Part shown: in pieces, positions 44,596-53,797 of the stretch
Layout of the letters: every line of letters begins with the position of its first letter
How positions within the stretch are numbered: the first letter of the stretch is position 1
From: Heterodera schachtii
Lineage: Eukaryota; Nematoda; Chromadorea; Rhabditida; Heteroderidae
DNA length: 64,000 bases
Reading direction: 5' to 3'
Assembly (NCBI GenBank): GCA_023374025.1
Contig: SIJG01000078.1
Coordinates: forward strand, 249,575-313,574
Made by a program: the position numbers and the translations under genes
The notes under the pieces: generated by a model
Databases searched by the model: none
What the model was told of the DNA's origin: nothing
The model's input: only the letters and a program-made list of their open reading frames with translations

Positions 44596-47500
44596 ATGCC
44601 TTCGAAACAAAAGAATTTGAGAAAGAAAATGAAAGATGAGCGACGACGGACAGAGGAATCTGTCAGTCGGGATGGCTCACCCGTCCCAGACGGGAGTGCA
44701 GATGAGAGTGGGGTGGCATCACACCCGGGCAACACCACGCCCAATATTAGTGCTTTGCAATTAAGCACCCCGGCATCTTCCTGTGGAAGTAGAAGAAGGG
44801 GTAGACCCTCAAACGCCGGAACGGGGTCAATTATGGCTTCGCAAAAAAGTGCGTCATCAGTTGACACACAAATTACATCGGCCACTCAAAATGCAGAGTT
44901 CTTGCCGTGTAAAAAAAAAGCAAGGGTTGATCAAGCAAATCAACTAAAAAATAATGAAACTATTGTTTCAACTCCTGTTTCCTCGCAAAGAAGCAGTGGA
45001 GGGCGGCCGACCAAGATGAGGCGCGGCCCAGGCAGGAGAAAAACAAATGATTCAATGAGCGAAGGCTCGTTAATGGATCAGAGCCCTGAAGCTACCATAT
45101 CGGTGGCCGTTTTGCCAATTGTGCCTGAAAAGATAAACTTCAGCACAGTGCAAATTAATTTCGCCACGTCGCGAAATATGGCCTGCAAAATTCGGAGATG
45201 GGCAGATGTTGGCCTTTACGAGCGTGATGGCGAAACAGCACAAGGCCCACGTTCTGGCCCAAGATTCATTGAGACCTGCTGGAACAGGCCAAATGAATGG
45301 CTAAATAGCGGCTTTACCCTTGCCTATTTAGCGTACATCGCAAGCATTTCGCAACGAAAAACAGTAGTTGTGGATTCCATGGCATCGAGAACTGATGTTC
45401 CTCGAATTCGCACCTTGGAGAATTGCGTCTTTGGGTATGACCCAAATGTGGTTCCTGAAGTGGTGCTTTTGCCACTTCACTTCCCAAATCACTGGACTCT
45501 CATTGTCTACGATGTTGCACATGGTGCATACTTCGTTGACTCACTGCATATGAGCAGCTTGAGTGATGAGAGAACGGCACTCATCCAGTCAATAATTACT
45601 GAGTTAGTGCCCGGGAGTCCGCCAATTGCTGTTGAATACGTTCAACAACTGACAAAGCAAAATGATGGTAATAGCTGTGGGTACTTCGTGTGCCTATATG
45701 CTGAGTCCTGGCTGATGAACAACCGAACATTTGTTTTGCCAGACTTATCCATCAATTATGAAAAGAAGCGCATTTTATGGCACATTAACGAGCTTTATGG
45801 CACAGATAATGTGCCATACCATTCGAGGGAAGGGGTACCAACTCCTTGCCCAATTGTCTACCGACATGCGGATGATTCACAGTCGACATCCAAGGCCGCT
45901 GAGCCAATGGAGGTTGATGCTCAAGATGACTTAATTATCATCGAACCGCAGACGAGTGGACAGGCAGTTAATGCCATACTCACCCAAGCCCAAGTGGCCG
46001 GTGAAAATCAGGCTGACTCGCGTGGAGTTGTATCTGACTCTTGCATACTGCAGGAGCCAATCGCGCAGGCTGACGATGTGATATTTGTCAGGCCGAAAAC
46101 ACCACCAAGGCGTTCTTTGCGTGTTCAAAAAAGGCTTTCGGCATCTGCAAGCCGTTCGCCTTCACCCGCACAAACAGTTCGGCCACGAACTAATATGCTG
46201 GGGCCAGCAACACCGTTAACAAAACGTTGCCTTATGGTGCACAACGGCTGGCACTGCGCTGCTGCTGCAGCAAAACATTTTCCGGAATATTCTCATTCCG
46301 GAAATCTTGGTGACCACAAATGCCCCCATTGTGGAGCTCTTCTCTTCCTACACGAAGACAGCAGCCTATGCTGCCGAAAAGGAAGGGTTGTGTTGCCAAA
46401 ATTGAACCCACACCCTCAAGAGCTTATGGATCTTATCGTTGGTGAAAACCAACCAAAGCAGGGTAAAGAGTTTGTGCGACGCATGTCTCGTTATAATAAC
46501 TTGCTCCAATTTGCAAGTGTTTCCGCTGGAAACAAACCGAGCCCTGCTGGTGGTCCGATGGCCGTTATCCTTAACGGAGAATTCCATCGCCGCATAAGCA
46601 GCATGCAGGCTGGGACAACCCAGATCCCTGGCTTTGGCCAGCTATACATTTTGGACCCAGTCGAGGCTATGGAAATGCGTCGAAACAACCCCATATTTAC
46701 TGGGGAAAATGTTAAAAACGAAGATGCGTTTGTGCAGGGTCATGAGCTTAATGAAGCGACCCTAGAGCTTTTGGTAGAAATGATCCAAAAGTATCACCCT
46801 GCTGCGCAAGCATATAAGCAGGCGCGTGAGCAGCTCCAGGAGCTCCTCAAAAAACAGAACCCGGAAGAACTCCGCTTCTTCCGTATGACTTTGTTGAATG
46901 AGCGCAGAACCCCTGCAGCTCTAAAAGACCCAAAGCTCCACCCGCACCAAATAATCACCCCTTCAACGGGTGAGGGAATGTTCGCAATTCACGCGGACCC
47001 AACTGGAGTACCCCCGCAAAAGGGGATTTGGGTCGAAAACAGGCAAGGGCAATTGAATGAAATTGCTCCTTTCAGTCCTTGGACTGACAGCTTGACATAC
47101 CCATTAATAAAGCCAATGGGCGACGATGGTTATATTACTGGCATTAAATATGCTAGGCCGCCATCGCGAAAGCGAAAAAGCGATCAAGATGTAGTCAGCC
47201 TATTCGACTCTGAGGCCGAATCAGACAATGATTCGTGTGACACTCAGTCGGTTGCATCTTCTGATGCAGGGTCAGTTGCCTCTACGTCTTCACTTTATGG
47301 CCAAATTGACAAATCAAAAAAATTTGTCTCCCTGCGAGATCATTGCAAGTATTATCTCGCAATAAGGGAGGAAAACGTGAAGATGCAATACCACCATATT
47401 TTATCATGTGGTGGAGGGCTTGGCCAACGCTGGGTTCTTGATCAGGCCGCAAAAATAGATTGGCAAGTCGCCACATTCTTGCGCAGACCTGACATGGACC

Positions 47501-50500
47501 TGCGGATCAGCACTCCAAAAAATTTGCTGCAATATTTGGTCAACCAATACAACAAGCAGCAGGCACGGCAGAACCCCAATGCCCAACAGAGAACTGTTGA
47601 TGACATTGGCAGTGTTGTTCGTTTTAACGATAACAATGTTAACTGCCTCCAATATTGGAAGAAAATGTATGAGAATTGCAATACCATTTTTGCGCGTTGT
47701 CATAACCCAAAAAAGGCGCGGCTCTTCATCACATTCACAAACAATCGTGAGTGGCCAGAGTTCAAAGCGAACTTATACAACAACGGTCAAGTATTCACTG
47801 ACCGTTTTGATATGTGGATGCGTGTGTGGATCAGCAAAATTGCTGAATTCCGCGAAGAACTTTACGAAAAAAAGTTCTTTGGAACAATCCTTGGATCAGG
47901 AGAGTCCATGGAGTTCCAAGGCCGTGGAGGCCCGCATGCACACATTGTGGCCCAGACTGACCTGGATGCAGTTCCAGATGTTATTCAGCAATACATTTGG
48001 GCTCACATTCCACTTTTGCCTGAAAAAGGTGATGATACTCCCATCGCGGAAATGCACCGCCAAGTGCGCGAATTGATGCATTTGCAGCTGCACAGATGCA
48101 GCGAAAGTTGGTGTGGTACTCGTGACCAATATTACGGTCGCTGCAAAAAGGGCTTCCCAGCCCCGTACTCTAAGTGCACGATTTTGCGACCCGACAGGCC
48201 TGCGTTGTATTACCGGCCTGCACCCCAGGATGGTGGTGCCAATATAGAGGTAAACGGCTTAATATACGACAACTCACAGGTCGTGCCGTATAACCCTTAT
48301 GTTTTACTACGCTACCGGGTACATCACAATGTGCTATTTGCGTACGGTAACAAAGCAAATATAAAATATGCACTAAAGTACCCATTCAAAGGTCCTGGAC
48401 ATTGTTATGTCGAGTGCAAAGAAGAGTCCGGCAACAAAATCGGTATCGATGAGCCGGCTCAATATGCCAAAATGAACTTCCGTGGTGCTACGGAGGCATA
48501 TGCCGTTGTTAACTCAACACCATATGTTCGGCTTTCGCACCACGTTGTCAAATTGGCGATTCATTTGCCAAACCAACAGCCCATTGTATATAGGGCTTTC
48601 CAGCTGGTGAGCAAAGCTCAGCAAATCCAGCAAGGCACACTGCCGGAAACACAATGCTCAGCCTATTGGAAACAATGGCAAAATGAATGGCGGCATGATC
48701 CTAAGTTCAAGGACATGCTTTTCGAAAAGGTCCCGGAGCAATTCCGATGGGATAAGGACAAATGGGTTCTTTACAAAAGGAAGCCCATCAAAAGGCCCCC
48801 AATTGGTCGAATTGTCCCTGTCCCACCAAAAGACCCGGAAAGGTTTGCGCTATATTCACTTATGCGCCACTTTCCCGGTGACCCTGACCATCTTAAAATG
48901 GTCAATGGTCGGCCTTGCACCTCTTTTACTGATGCTGCAATAAGGCACGGTCTTCTTGAGGACGACAAAATCTGGGACAAAACTCTCGCTGAGGCAGCAT
49001 TGTCACGATGGCCTGATCAAATGAGGTGGCTCTTCATGAGCATCCTCGTTTATGGCCAGCCCAGTAATGCCGTCGAATTGTGGAACAAGTACAAAGACCA
49101 AATGTACTTTCCTCAAGGCATTACCACACATGCACAACGCCAAGCAGCAGAGCTTGAAGCCCTAGCCGACATTGATTGGCGGCTGCACAGCTGCTTTAAC
49201 TTAAGCTGTGTGCATTTTGGCCTGCCAGACCCGCCAAACTCAATTGCCAAAAATACAAATGCGGCAATTAATGAGTTTTTCTTTGGCGATGATGATTTGA
49301 ATTTGCCGCCTGGCCAACAAAATCCTCGGCCTCAGCAAAAGACTCCTCCGCCACTCAACACCGACCAACAAGCGGTCTTTGATGCTGTTGTTAAGGCAAT
49401 TCAGTCCAACCCAAGGGATGCGACTGTACCTCGCCGATTCTTTATATTCGGCGACGGAGGGACCGGGAAAACATTTCTGTTTGGCCAAATTATAAGGCGA
49501 TTGCGGAAGGCCCCATACAATCACAAAGTGCTTGCCACGGCATCCACTGGGTGTGCAGCTATTTTGCTGCCGTATGGGAAGACAGCCCATTCCACCTTCC
49601 GACTGGGCAGAGATGTGTCGCTGGACAAGCTTCCAAGCATTCCGCTTGAGAGCTTCTTTGCCCGACGGATTCGTGAGGCACAACTCATCATCATTGATGA
49701 AATCACCATGCTTCACAATACGGTGATTGAGGTCATTGACCGTGTGTGCAAAGAAATGGCAATTCCCCAGTACAAGGACCTTCCCTTCGGAGGAAAGACG
49801 GTCATTTTCAGCGGTGACTTCAAACAGTCTCTGCCGGTCGTGCCTCATGAAGGCATAACCGCACAAGTTACGGCCTGCTTTCAAACTTCTCCGTTGTTTC
49901 GTCAATTCACCACAATGAAATTGACCATCAACCAGAGATTAGGCCAAGGCCAGCAAGTGTACTTGCAAATGTGCCGCCAAATTGGGCTCGGAGAGACCGG
50001 AGAACACTTCTGGATTCCTCCGCAGTTCATCGTAAAGAGCAGGGAAGAGCTGATAAACTTTGTTTATCCAAACTTTCAACAACTCCTTGGCAATGACAAG
50101 GAACTGCTCAACCGTTTGATACTCGCCCCGCACATTGATACGTGCGACGAAGTCAACGAAATGATGATGGCTAATGTGCCAGGTCAAGTGCGAGAATATT
50201 TGTCCACGGACAAACCTCTTGACGATCGCCCATTGGACATCGATGAGATCGAGTCCGAAGTGGCAGCATTGAACCGACGCACAGACTCTGGGATGCCTCC
50301 CCACTGTCTGCGACTAAAGGTCGGAAGCGTTGTTGTCCTCCTTATCAACAAAAGTGATAGGGAAGGGCTGATCAATGGCACACGCATTGTCCTCGAAGAA
50401 CTTGGCGATGATCGCCTTGTCGGCCGTGTAATTAATAGCAATGCTATTGGTGGCCAAGTGAGGTTTTTCCTTGAAAGATCTCGCAATGTTTTCGAGGACA

Positions 50501-50772
50501 AAACGCCTGGTGGGCTGAAATACGAGCGTTTGCAGTTCCCAATTAAGCCTGCATTCGCTATGACCATTCAAAAAGGTCAGGGCCAAACAATCCACACTGT
50601 CGGCATTGACCTGGAAAGGGAAGTGTTTACCCATGGTCAATTATATACTGCCTTTTCAAGGGCAACGGACGGCAACAATGTCCGTGTGCATGCTCCAAAA
50701 AGGGAGATCGATGCCCAAGGTCAAGCGAAAGTGCTGAACATTGTGGCCAAAAACATGCTCAAATTGCAATAA
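44596..50772 (+). CDS. Helitron Rep-helicase with Ulp1-type protease
   Basis: One uninterrupted frame; from 44596 it gives 2058 residues (numbers below count from the in-frame ATG at 44299, which adds 99). A basic, S/T-rich N terminus carries AT-hook-like RRGRPS. An Ulp1/C48 protease domain follows with H398 (NHWTLIV), D414 (YFVDSL), Q454 and C460 (NSCGYFV). Next is a zinc-binding CPHCGALLF..CCRKG, a Helitron-like N domain, and the HUH nuclease with H1213/H1215 (GRGGPHAHIV) and twin tyrosines Y1357/Y1361 (KYALKYPFKG). The C terminus is a PIF1-like helicase: Walker A GDGGTGKT 1718-1725, Walker B DE 1800-1801, GDFKQSLPVVP, NQRL, and TAFSRATDGNNVRV. Every catalytic residue is present, so the element looks active or recently so. 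A possible AATAAA overlaps the stop codon. Rolling-circle transposase; the protease may process the polyprotein or act on SUMO (inference). Confidence 0.95.
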   Translation: MPSKQKNLRKKMKDERRRTEESVSRDGSPVPDGSADESGVASHPGNTTPNISALQLSTPASSCGSRRRGRPSNAGTGSIMASQKSASSVDTQITSATQNAEFLPCKKKARVDQANQLKNNETIVSTPVSSQRSSGGRPTKMRRGPGRRKTNDSMSEGSLMDQSPEATISVAVLPIVPEKINFSTVQINFATSRNMACKIRRWADVGLYERDGETAQGPRSGPRFIETCWNRPNEWLNSGFTLAYLAYIASISQRKTVVVDSMASRTDVPRIRTLENCVFGYDPNVVPEVVLLPLHFPNHWTLIVYDVAHGAYFVDSLHMSSLSDERTALIQSIITELVPGSPPIAVEYVQQLTKQNDGNSCGYFVCLYAESWLMNNRTFVLPDLSINYEKKRILWHINELYGTDNVPYHSREGVPTPCPIVYRHADDSQSTSKAAEPMEVDAQDDLIIIEPQTSGQAVNAILTQAQVAGENQADSRGVVSDSCILQEPIAQADDVIFVRPKTPPRRSLRVQKRLSASASRSPSPAQTVRPRTNMLGPATPLTKRCLMVHNGWHCAAAAAKHFPEYSHSGNLGDHKCPHCGALLFLHEDSSLCCRKGRVVLPKLNPHPQELMDLIVGENQPKQGKEFVRRMSRYNNLLQFASVSAGNKPSPAGGPMAVILNGEFHRRISSMQAGTTQIPGFGQLYILDPVEAMEMRRNNPIFTGENVKNEDAFVQGHELNEATLELLVEMIQKYHPAAQAYKQAREQLQELLKKQNPEELRFFRMTLLNERRTPAALKDPKLHPHQIITPSTGEGMFAIHADPTGVPPQKGIWVENRQGQLNEIAPFSPWTDSLTYPLIKPMGDDGYITGIKYARPPSRKRKSDQDVVSLFDSEAESDNDSCDTQSVASSDAGSVASTSSLYGQIDKSKKFVSLRDHCKYYLAIREENVKMQYHHILSCGGGLGQRWVLDQAAKIDWQVATFLRRPDMDLRISTPKNLLQYLVNQYNKQQARQNPNAQQRTVDDIGSVVRFNDNNVNCLQYWKKMYENCNTIFARCHNPKKARLFITFTNNREWPEFKANLYNNGQVFTDRFDMWMRVWISKIAEFREELYEKKFFGTILGSGESMEFQGRGGPHAHIVAQTDLDAVPDVIQQYIWAHIPLLPEKGDDTPIAEMHRQVRELMHLQLHRCSESWCGTRDQYYGRCKKGFPAPYSKCTILRPDRPALYYRPAPQDGGANIEVNGLIYDNSQVVPYNPYVLLRYRVHHNVLFAYGNKANIKYALKYPFKGPGHCYVECKEESGNKIGIDEPAQYAKMNFRGATEAYAVVNSTPYVRLSHHVVKLAIHLPNQQPIVYRAFQLVSKAQQIQQGTLPETQCSAYWKQWQNEWRHDPKFKDMLFEKVPEQFRWDKDKWVLYKRKPIKRPPIGRIVPVPPKDPERFALYSLMRHFPGDPDHLKMVNGRPCTSFTDAAIRHGLLEDDKIWDKTLAEAALSRWPDQMRWLFMSILVYGQPSNAVELWNKYKDQMYFPQGITTHAQRQAAELEALADIDWRLHSCFNLSCVHFGLPDPPNSIAKNTNAAINEFFFGDDDLNLPPGQQNPRPQQKTPPPLNTDQQAVFDAVVKAIQSNPRDATVPRRFFIFGDGGTGKTFLFGQIIRRLRKAPYNHKVLATASTGCAAILLPYGKTAHSTFRLGRDVSLDKLPSIPLESFFARRIREAQLIIIDEITMLHNTVIEVIDRVCKEMAIPQYKDLPFGGKTVIFSGDFKQSLPVVPHEGITAQVTACFQTSPLFRQFTTMKLTINQRLGQGQQVYLQMCRQIGLGETGEHFWIPPQFIVKSREELINFVYPNFQQLLGNDKELLNRLILAPHIDTCDEVNEMMMANVPGQVREYLSTDKPLDDRPLDIDEIESEVAALNRRTDSGMPPHCLRLKVGSVVVLLINKSDREGLINGTRIVLEELGDDRLVGRVINSNAIGGQVRFFLERSRNVFEDKTPGGLKYERLQFPIKPAFAMTIQKGQGQTIHTVGIDLEREVFTHGQLYTAFSRATDGNNVRVHAPKREIDAQGQAKVLNIVAKNMLKLQ

Positions 50773-51140
50773 AAGAGCAATCCAAGCCAGGTTGGCATGC
50801 CAACTTCATTACACAAAGCCTTGGATCTCTATTGCATAAATCAAACGAGCTATAGTCCAGTGTGTGCGGTACTGTTCCGATGCCGCCCCATTCTCACCTG
50901 CACTTAAATATGGATATAAAGTACTGCCACCTGGACTAAGGGAGGGAGGAGGGATGACGTGCGAGTTAGGGCACTTCCGGTTTCCATTGCACTGAAAAAT
51001 GCAATGTGTCAGCTCATCACATGAGTGAAACCAAGTGCATGTCGGCTGACGCAAAAACCCTAACACAAGCCTAGGTAGCGAAGCTCAAGAAGCGCGCAGC
51101 ACTTTAAAGCAGCAGAAACACGCAAGCACACACCCGCTAG
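50773..51140 (+). promoter_or_regulatory. Helitron 3' region and terminus
   Basis: Non-coding. 51071-51109 (ctaggtagcgaagctcaaga + agcgcgcagcacttt) matches 8541-8575 of the small element, except that the GCGAAGC hairpin is mutated here. It ends CTAG at 51137-51140. Confidence 0.85.
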
Positions 51141-51309
51141 TTAAATGGTTATAAATATTAAATAATTTTTTTCAAAATTTTATTAGTGTTCTTCGTGCAA
51201 AAAATTGCCATATGAAAGATATTTAATTAACCGGTCAGGGTCGTTTTCGTACCGCCATTTTCGTACCGCCGTTTTCGTACCGCCGTTTTCGTACCGGGAC
51301 GTTTTCGTA
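51141..51309. repeat. 169-bp direct repeat, right copy
   Basis: Identical to 43744-43912 and starts at the base after the Helitron CTAG. Here the Mutator-like element continues past the repeat (ccatccgttttcgtacgggg), so this copy is the one in its original context. Confidence 0.93.
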
Positions 51310-52031
51310 CCATCCGTTTTCGTACGGGGGACATTTTCGTACGAGTTCTTGTATAAGCGTCAGATTCGATTAGAAAAACTTAAGAACTAATAGAACCAAA
51401 GTTATCATTTTTTTGTTTCCCATCCATAAATAGAGACCGCATTTTGAGGCATATGTCTTTTCTGCGCACTAGTTTCGATATATTAAGTTATAAATAACAC
51501 ATTTTCCACTTGGTTTGAGGCTTCTACATTGACTTTTATTATACCTTTTTGGGATTTTCATGCCTTTTTTCAATTTTTTGGTGCCTATTATAGTGCCTTT
51601 TTCGCGATTTTTAGTGCCTTTTTGCGGGAACACCCGTTTCGGCGCCAGCCCAAGTTTTTTGACTACAACTTTTTTCTTTGGCTTCTAAATCTAATAATTT
51701 TGGTATCATTCGAAAAACAAAAATAACAGGAATTCCAGGACAAACTAGGGTCGCATCTCATAGTTTCGTGAAGTACCGGCGAGAAAATTGTTACTGTTTT
51801 CGGGATTGACATTGGCATAATTGTGCACCAATTTATCATTATTTCGTTTTGTTTTAATTACTTGCTGCTGGTTCATTTTATAGTTAATAAAAGCTTAAAT
51901 TGTCAAAACATTAAAAGTATTTAAAGAATAACAAAATTATTTGAATGCAATTTTTTTGCATATCACTCGTACGAAAACGGCGGTACGAAAATGGCGGTAC
52001 GAAAACGGCGGTACGAAAACGTCCTGGCCCG
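51231..52031. mobile_element. Mutator-like element, CGTACC tandem-repeat ends
   Basis: The left end cggtcagggtcgttttcgta followed by ccgttttcgta repeats is inverse to the right end ..ggtacgaaaacgtcctggcc. The 9-mers next to the ends (ttaattaac / atatttaac) match at 7 of 9 positions. It interrupts an exon of the unknown secreted family: gaattgagaatgttaaatat on one side (inverse at 52032-52070), the rest of the exon on the other. Confidence 0.82.
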
Positions 52032-52200
52032 ATATTTAACATTCTCAATTCCGAAAAAGTATAATTTTTATTTTTAAATGACTGTTAAATTGCACCATAC
52101 TTATTTTTTATTAAAATAATGTTGCAAATTTGAAACAAATCAAAAAGTTTGAATTAATGTTTTCTCATTTAGGTATTCCAATTTTTGAATATACATACAT

Positions 52201-52995
52201 CGGTCGGGGTCGTTTTCGCGTGGCCGTTTTCGCGTGGCCGTTTTCGCGTGGCCGTTTTCGCGTGGCCGTTTTCGCGTGGCCGTTTTCGCGTGGCCGTTTT
52301 CGCGTGGCTGTTTTCGCGTGAGGACCATTTTCGCGTGGCCGTTTTCGCGTGGCCGTTTTCGCGTGGCTGTTTTCGCGTGAGGACCATTTTCGCGTGGCCG
52401 TTTTCGCGTGGTTGCATATTAGAGAATTCATTACTAGGGATGCGATTTTTAGACACAAAAATCGCGAATTCGACCAATTCCGAACCCCTAACCCGAACAT
52501 TTTTCGAGAATTAAATTTAAAAATTTTTTATTTCTCTTAAAACATTGTTTATAGTGACTCACCATCCCAAATGCAATTTGGTATAAACTTGTTTTTTCTC
52601 TTTCTGGCAGGCTTATTTATCATAATTTGAAAAAATTTTCAACCCCTATTACAGAACTTTTTCTATCCCGGCCCCCGAAAAAGAAAAAAAGAAAAGAAAT
52701 GTCGTGATGCCGATGGTCGGATTCTGTGTCTCATTCACGTTGTCAATACTAGAGTTGTTAATCTTTACAAGCATAAAAATGAGGACGCTTTTGAGTAAAT
52801 AAAAGCAAAAAATTGTTTGAAATCGGGTTTGGGATTCGAAATAGGTCGAAATGTATGTTCGGCACCCATCCGACCAATTTCAATCCTAATAGGCACTCAC
52901 GCGAAAACGTACCCCACGCGAAAACGGCCACGCGAAAACGGGCCCCACGCGAAAACGGCCACGCGAAAACGGCCACGCGAAAACGTCCTGGCCCC
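52201..52995. mobile_element. Mutator-like element, CGCGTGG tandem-repeat ends
   Basis: The left end cggtcggggtcgttttcgcg is followed by some 13 ggccgttttcgcgt units; the right end has seven inverse units and stops ..gtcctggcccc. An exact 9-bp duplication tacatacat flanks it (52192-52200, 52996-53004). An orphan hAT terminus (tagggatgcgatttttag) lies inside at 52437. Frames through the repeats are artefacts. Confidence 0.9.
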
Positions 52996-53129
52996 TACAT
53001 ACATATATATTTTAGTCAATAAAACATGGACTATAAAAGTATATTTATAGGATATTTAATACCCATGTGAAAATACACTTTAAAACTTCATATGTACATA
53101 TGTATCATCTATCCATGGATGTTTTCTTT

Positions 53130-53149
53130 CACACACACACACACACACA
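53130..53149 (+). repeat. CA microsatellite
   Basis: Ten CA dinucleotides, about 650 bases upstream of the HADHA start. Confidence 0.9.
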
Positions 53150-53797
53150 TCGATTTATTCCCCTCATTTTATTTAACGTTTGAAACGTCGGCAAAAAATT
53201 GGGTCGTTCATTAGGGACGCCATTTGTGTGTACTTTGCACTCGCTCGCTTCTTTCCGCCAGCATCATCATTCGCTGCTGTTCCACCTAATCACTCATCAC
53301 AACAATTTTCGGCGCTATCGGAAAAATGGCATATGTATTTGAATTTTATTAAAAGCAAAAGTGGGACCCTTTTTGATTTGCATTTTTTTTTATCATATGT
53401 CATGTAAGCTTGTTCTCTGTCGTTTTCTGGGTGGCTTGGTCACGAATTTTCAACTGACTTAAATTAACAAAAATCGAAAATTAAAATTTTCGACTTTCAT
53501 TCGCGTCGGATTGTGGATTGGTAATTGCTCGAAATTGATGTCAGATTCGTGATCACTGATCAGCTCCCAGAAAGTCCCCCGGCGGCAAGTTTTTACGACT
53601 AAGAGAAGTCGTCTTACAAAAAATTTTGTAACCCTTGGTTGGTCTGCCACTTTCACTTTTCTAATAGCTCCCAATTTTCTCCGCATGCAATTTCACATTT
53701 ATTTTTTGTTTGTTTATATTTGTATGTATTTTTATGTCCAATGTTTTAGCCTGGGAATTTTGTTAAATTGCTATTTTTGGCAGAAAATTTTCACCAA

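Larger units (their letters stand above)
43913..51140 (+). mobile_element. Autonomous Helitron
   Basis: A 7.2-kb unit with a 42-bp tandem array, one intact Rep-helicase gene (44596-50772), a 370-bp 3' region and the terminal acccgCTAG followed by T, the standard Helitron 3' end. The 3' 70 bases match the small element ending at 8613. A normal 5'-TC terminus was not found: the left edge is where homology of the two 169-bp flanks stops, so the true 5' end may be lost or lie within the array. Confidence 0.88.

Noticed and set aside
52130..52514. ORFs reading repeated FRVAVFAWPFSRG or ENGHAKTATRKR
   Set aside because: Translations of the tandem-repeat ends of the 52201 transposon.
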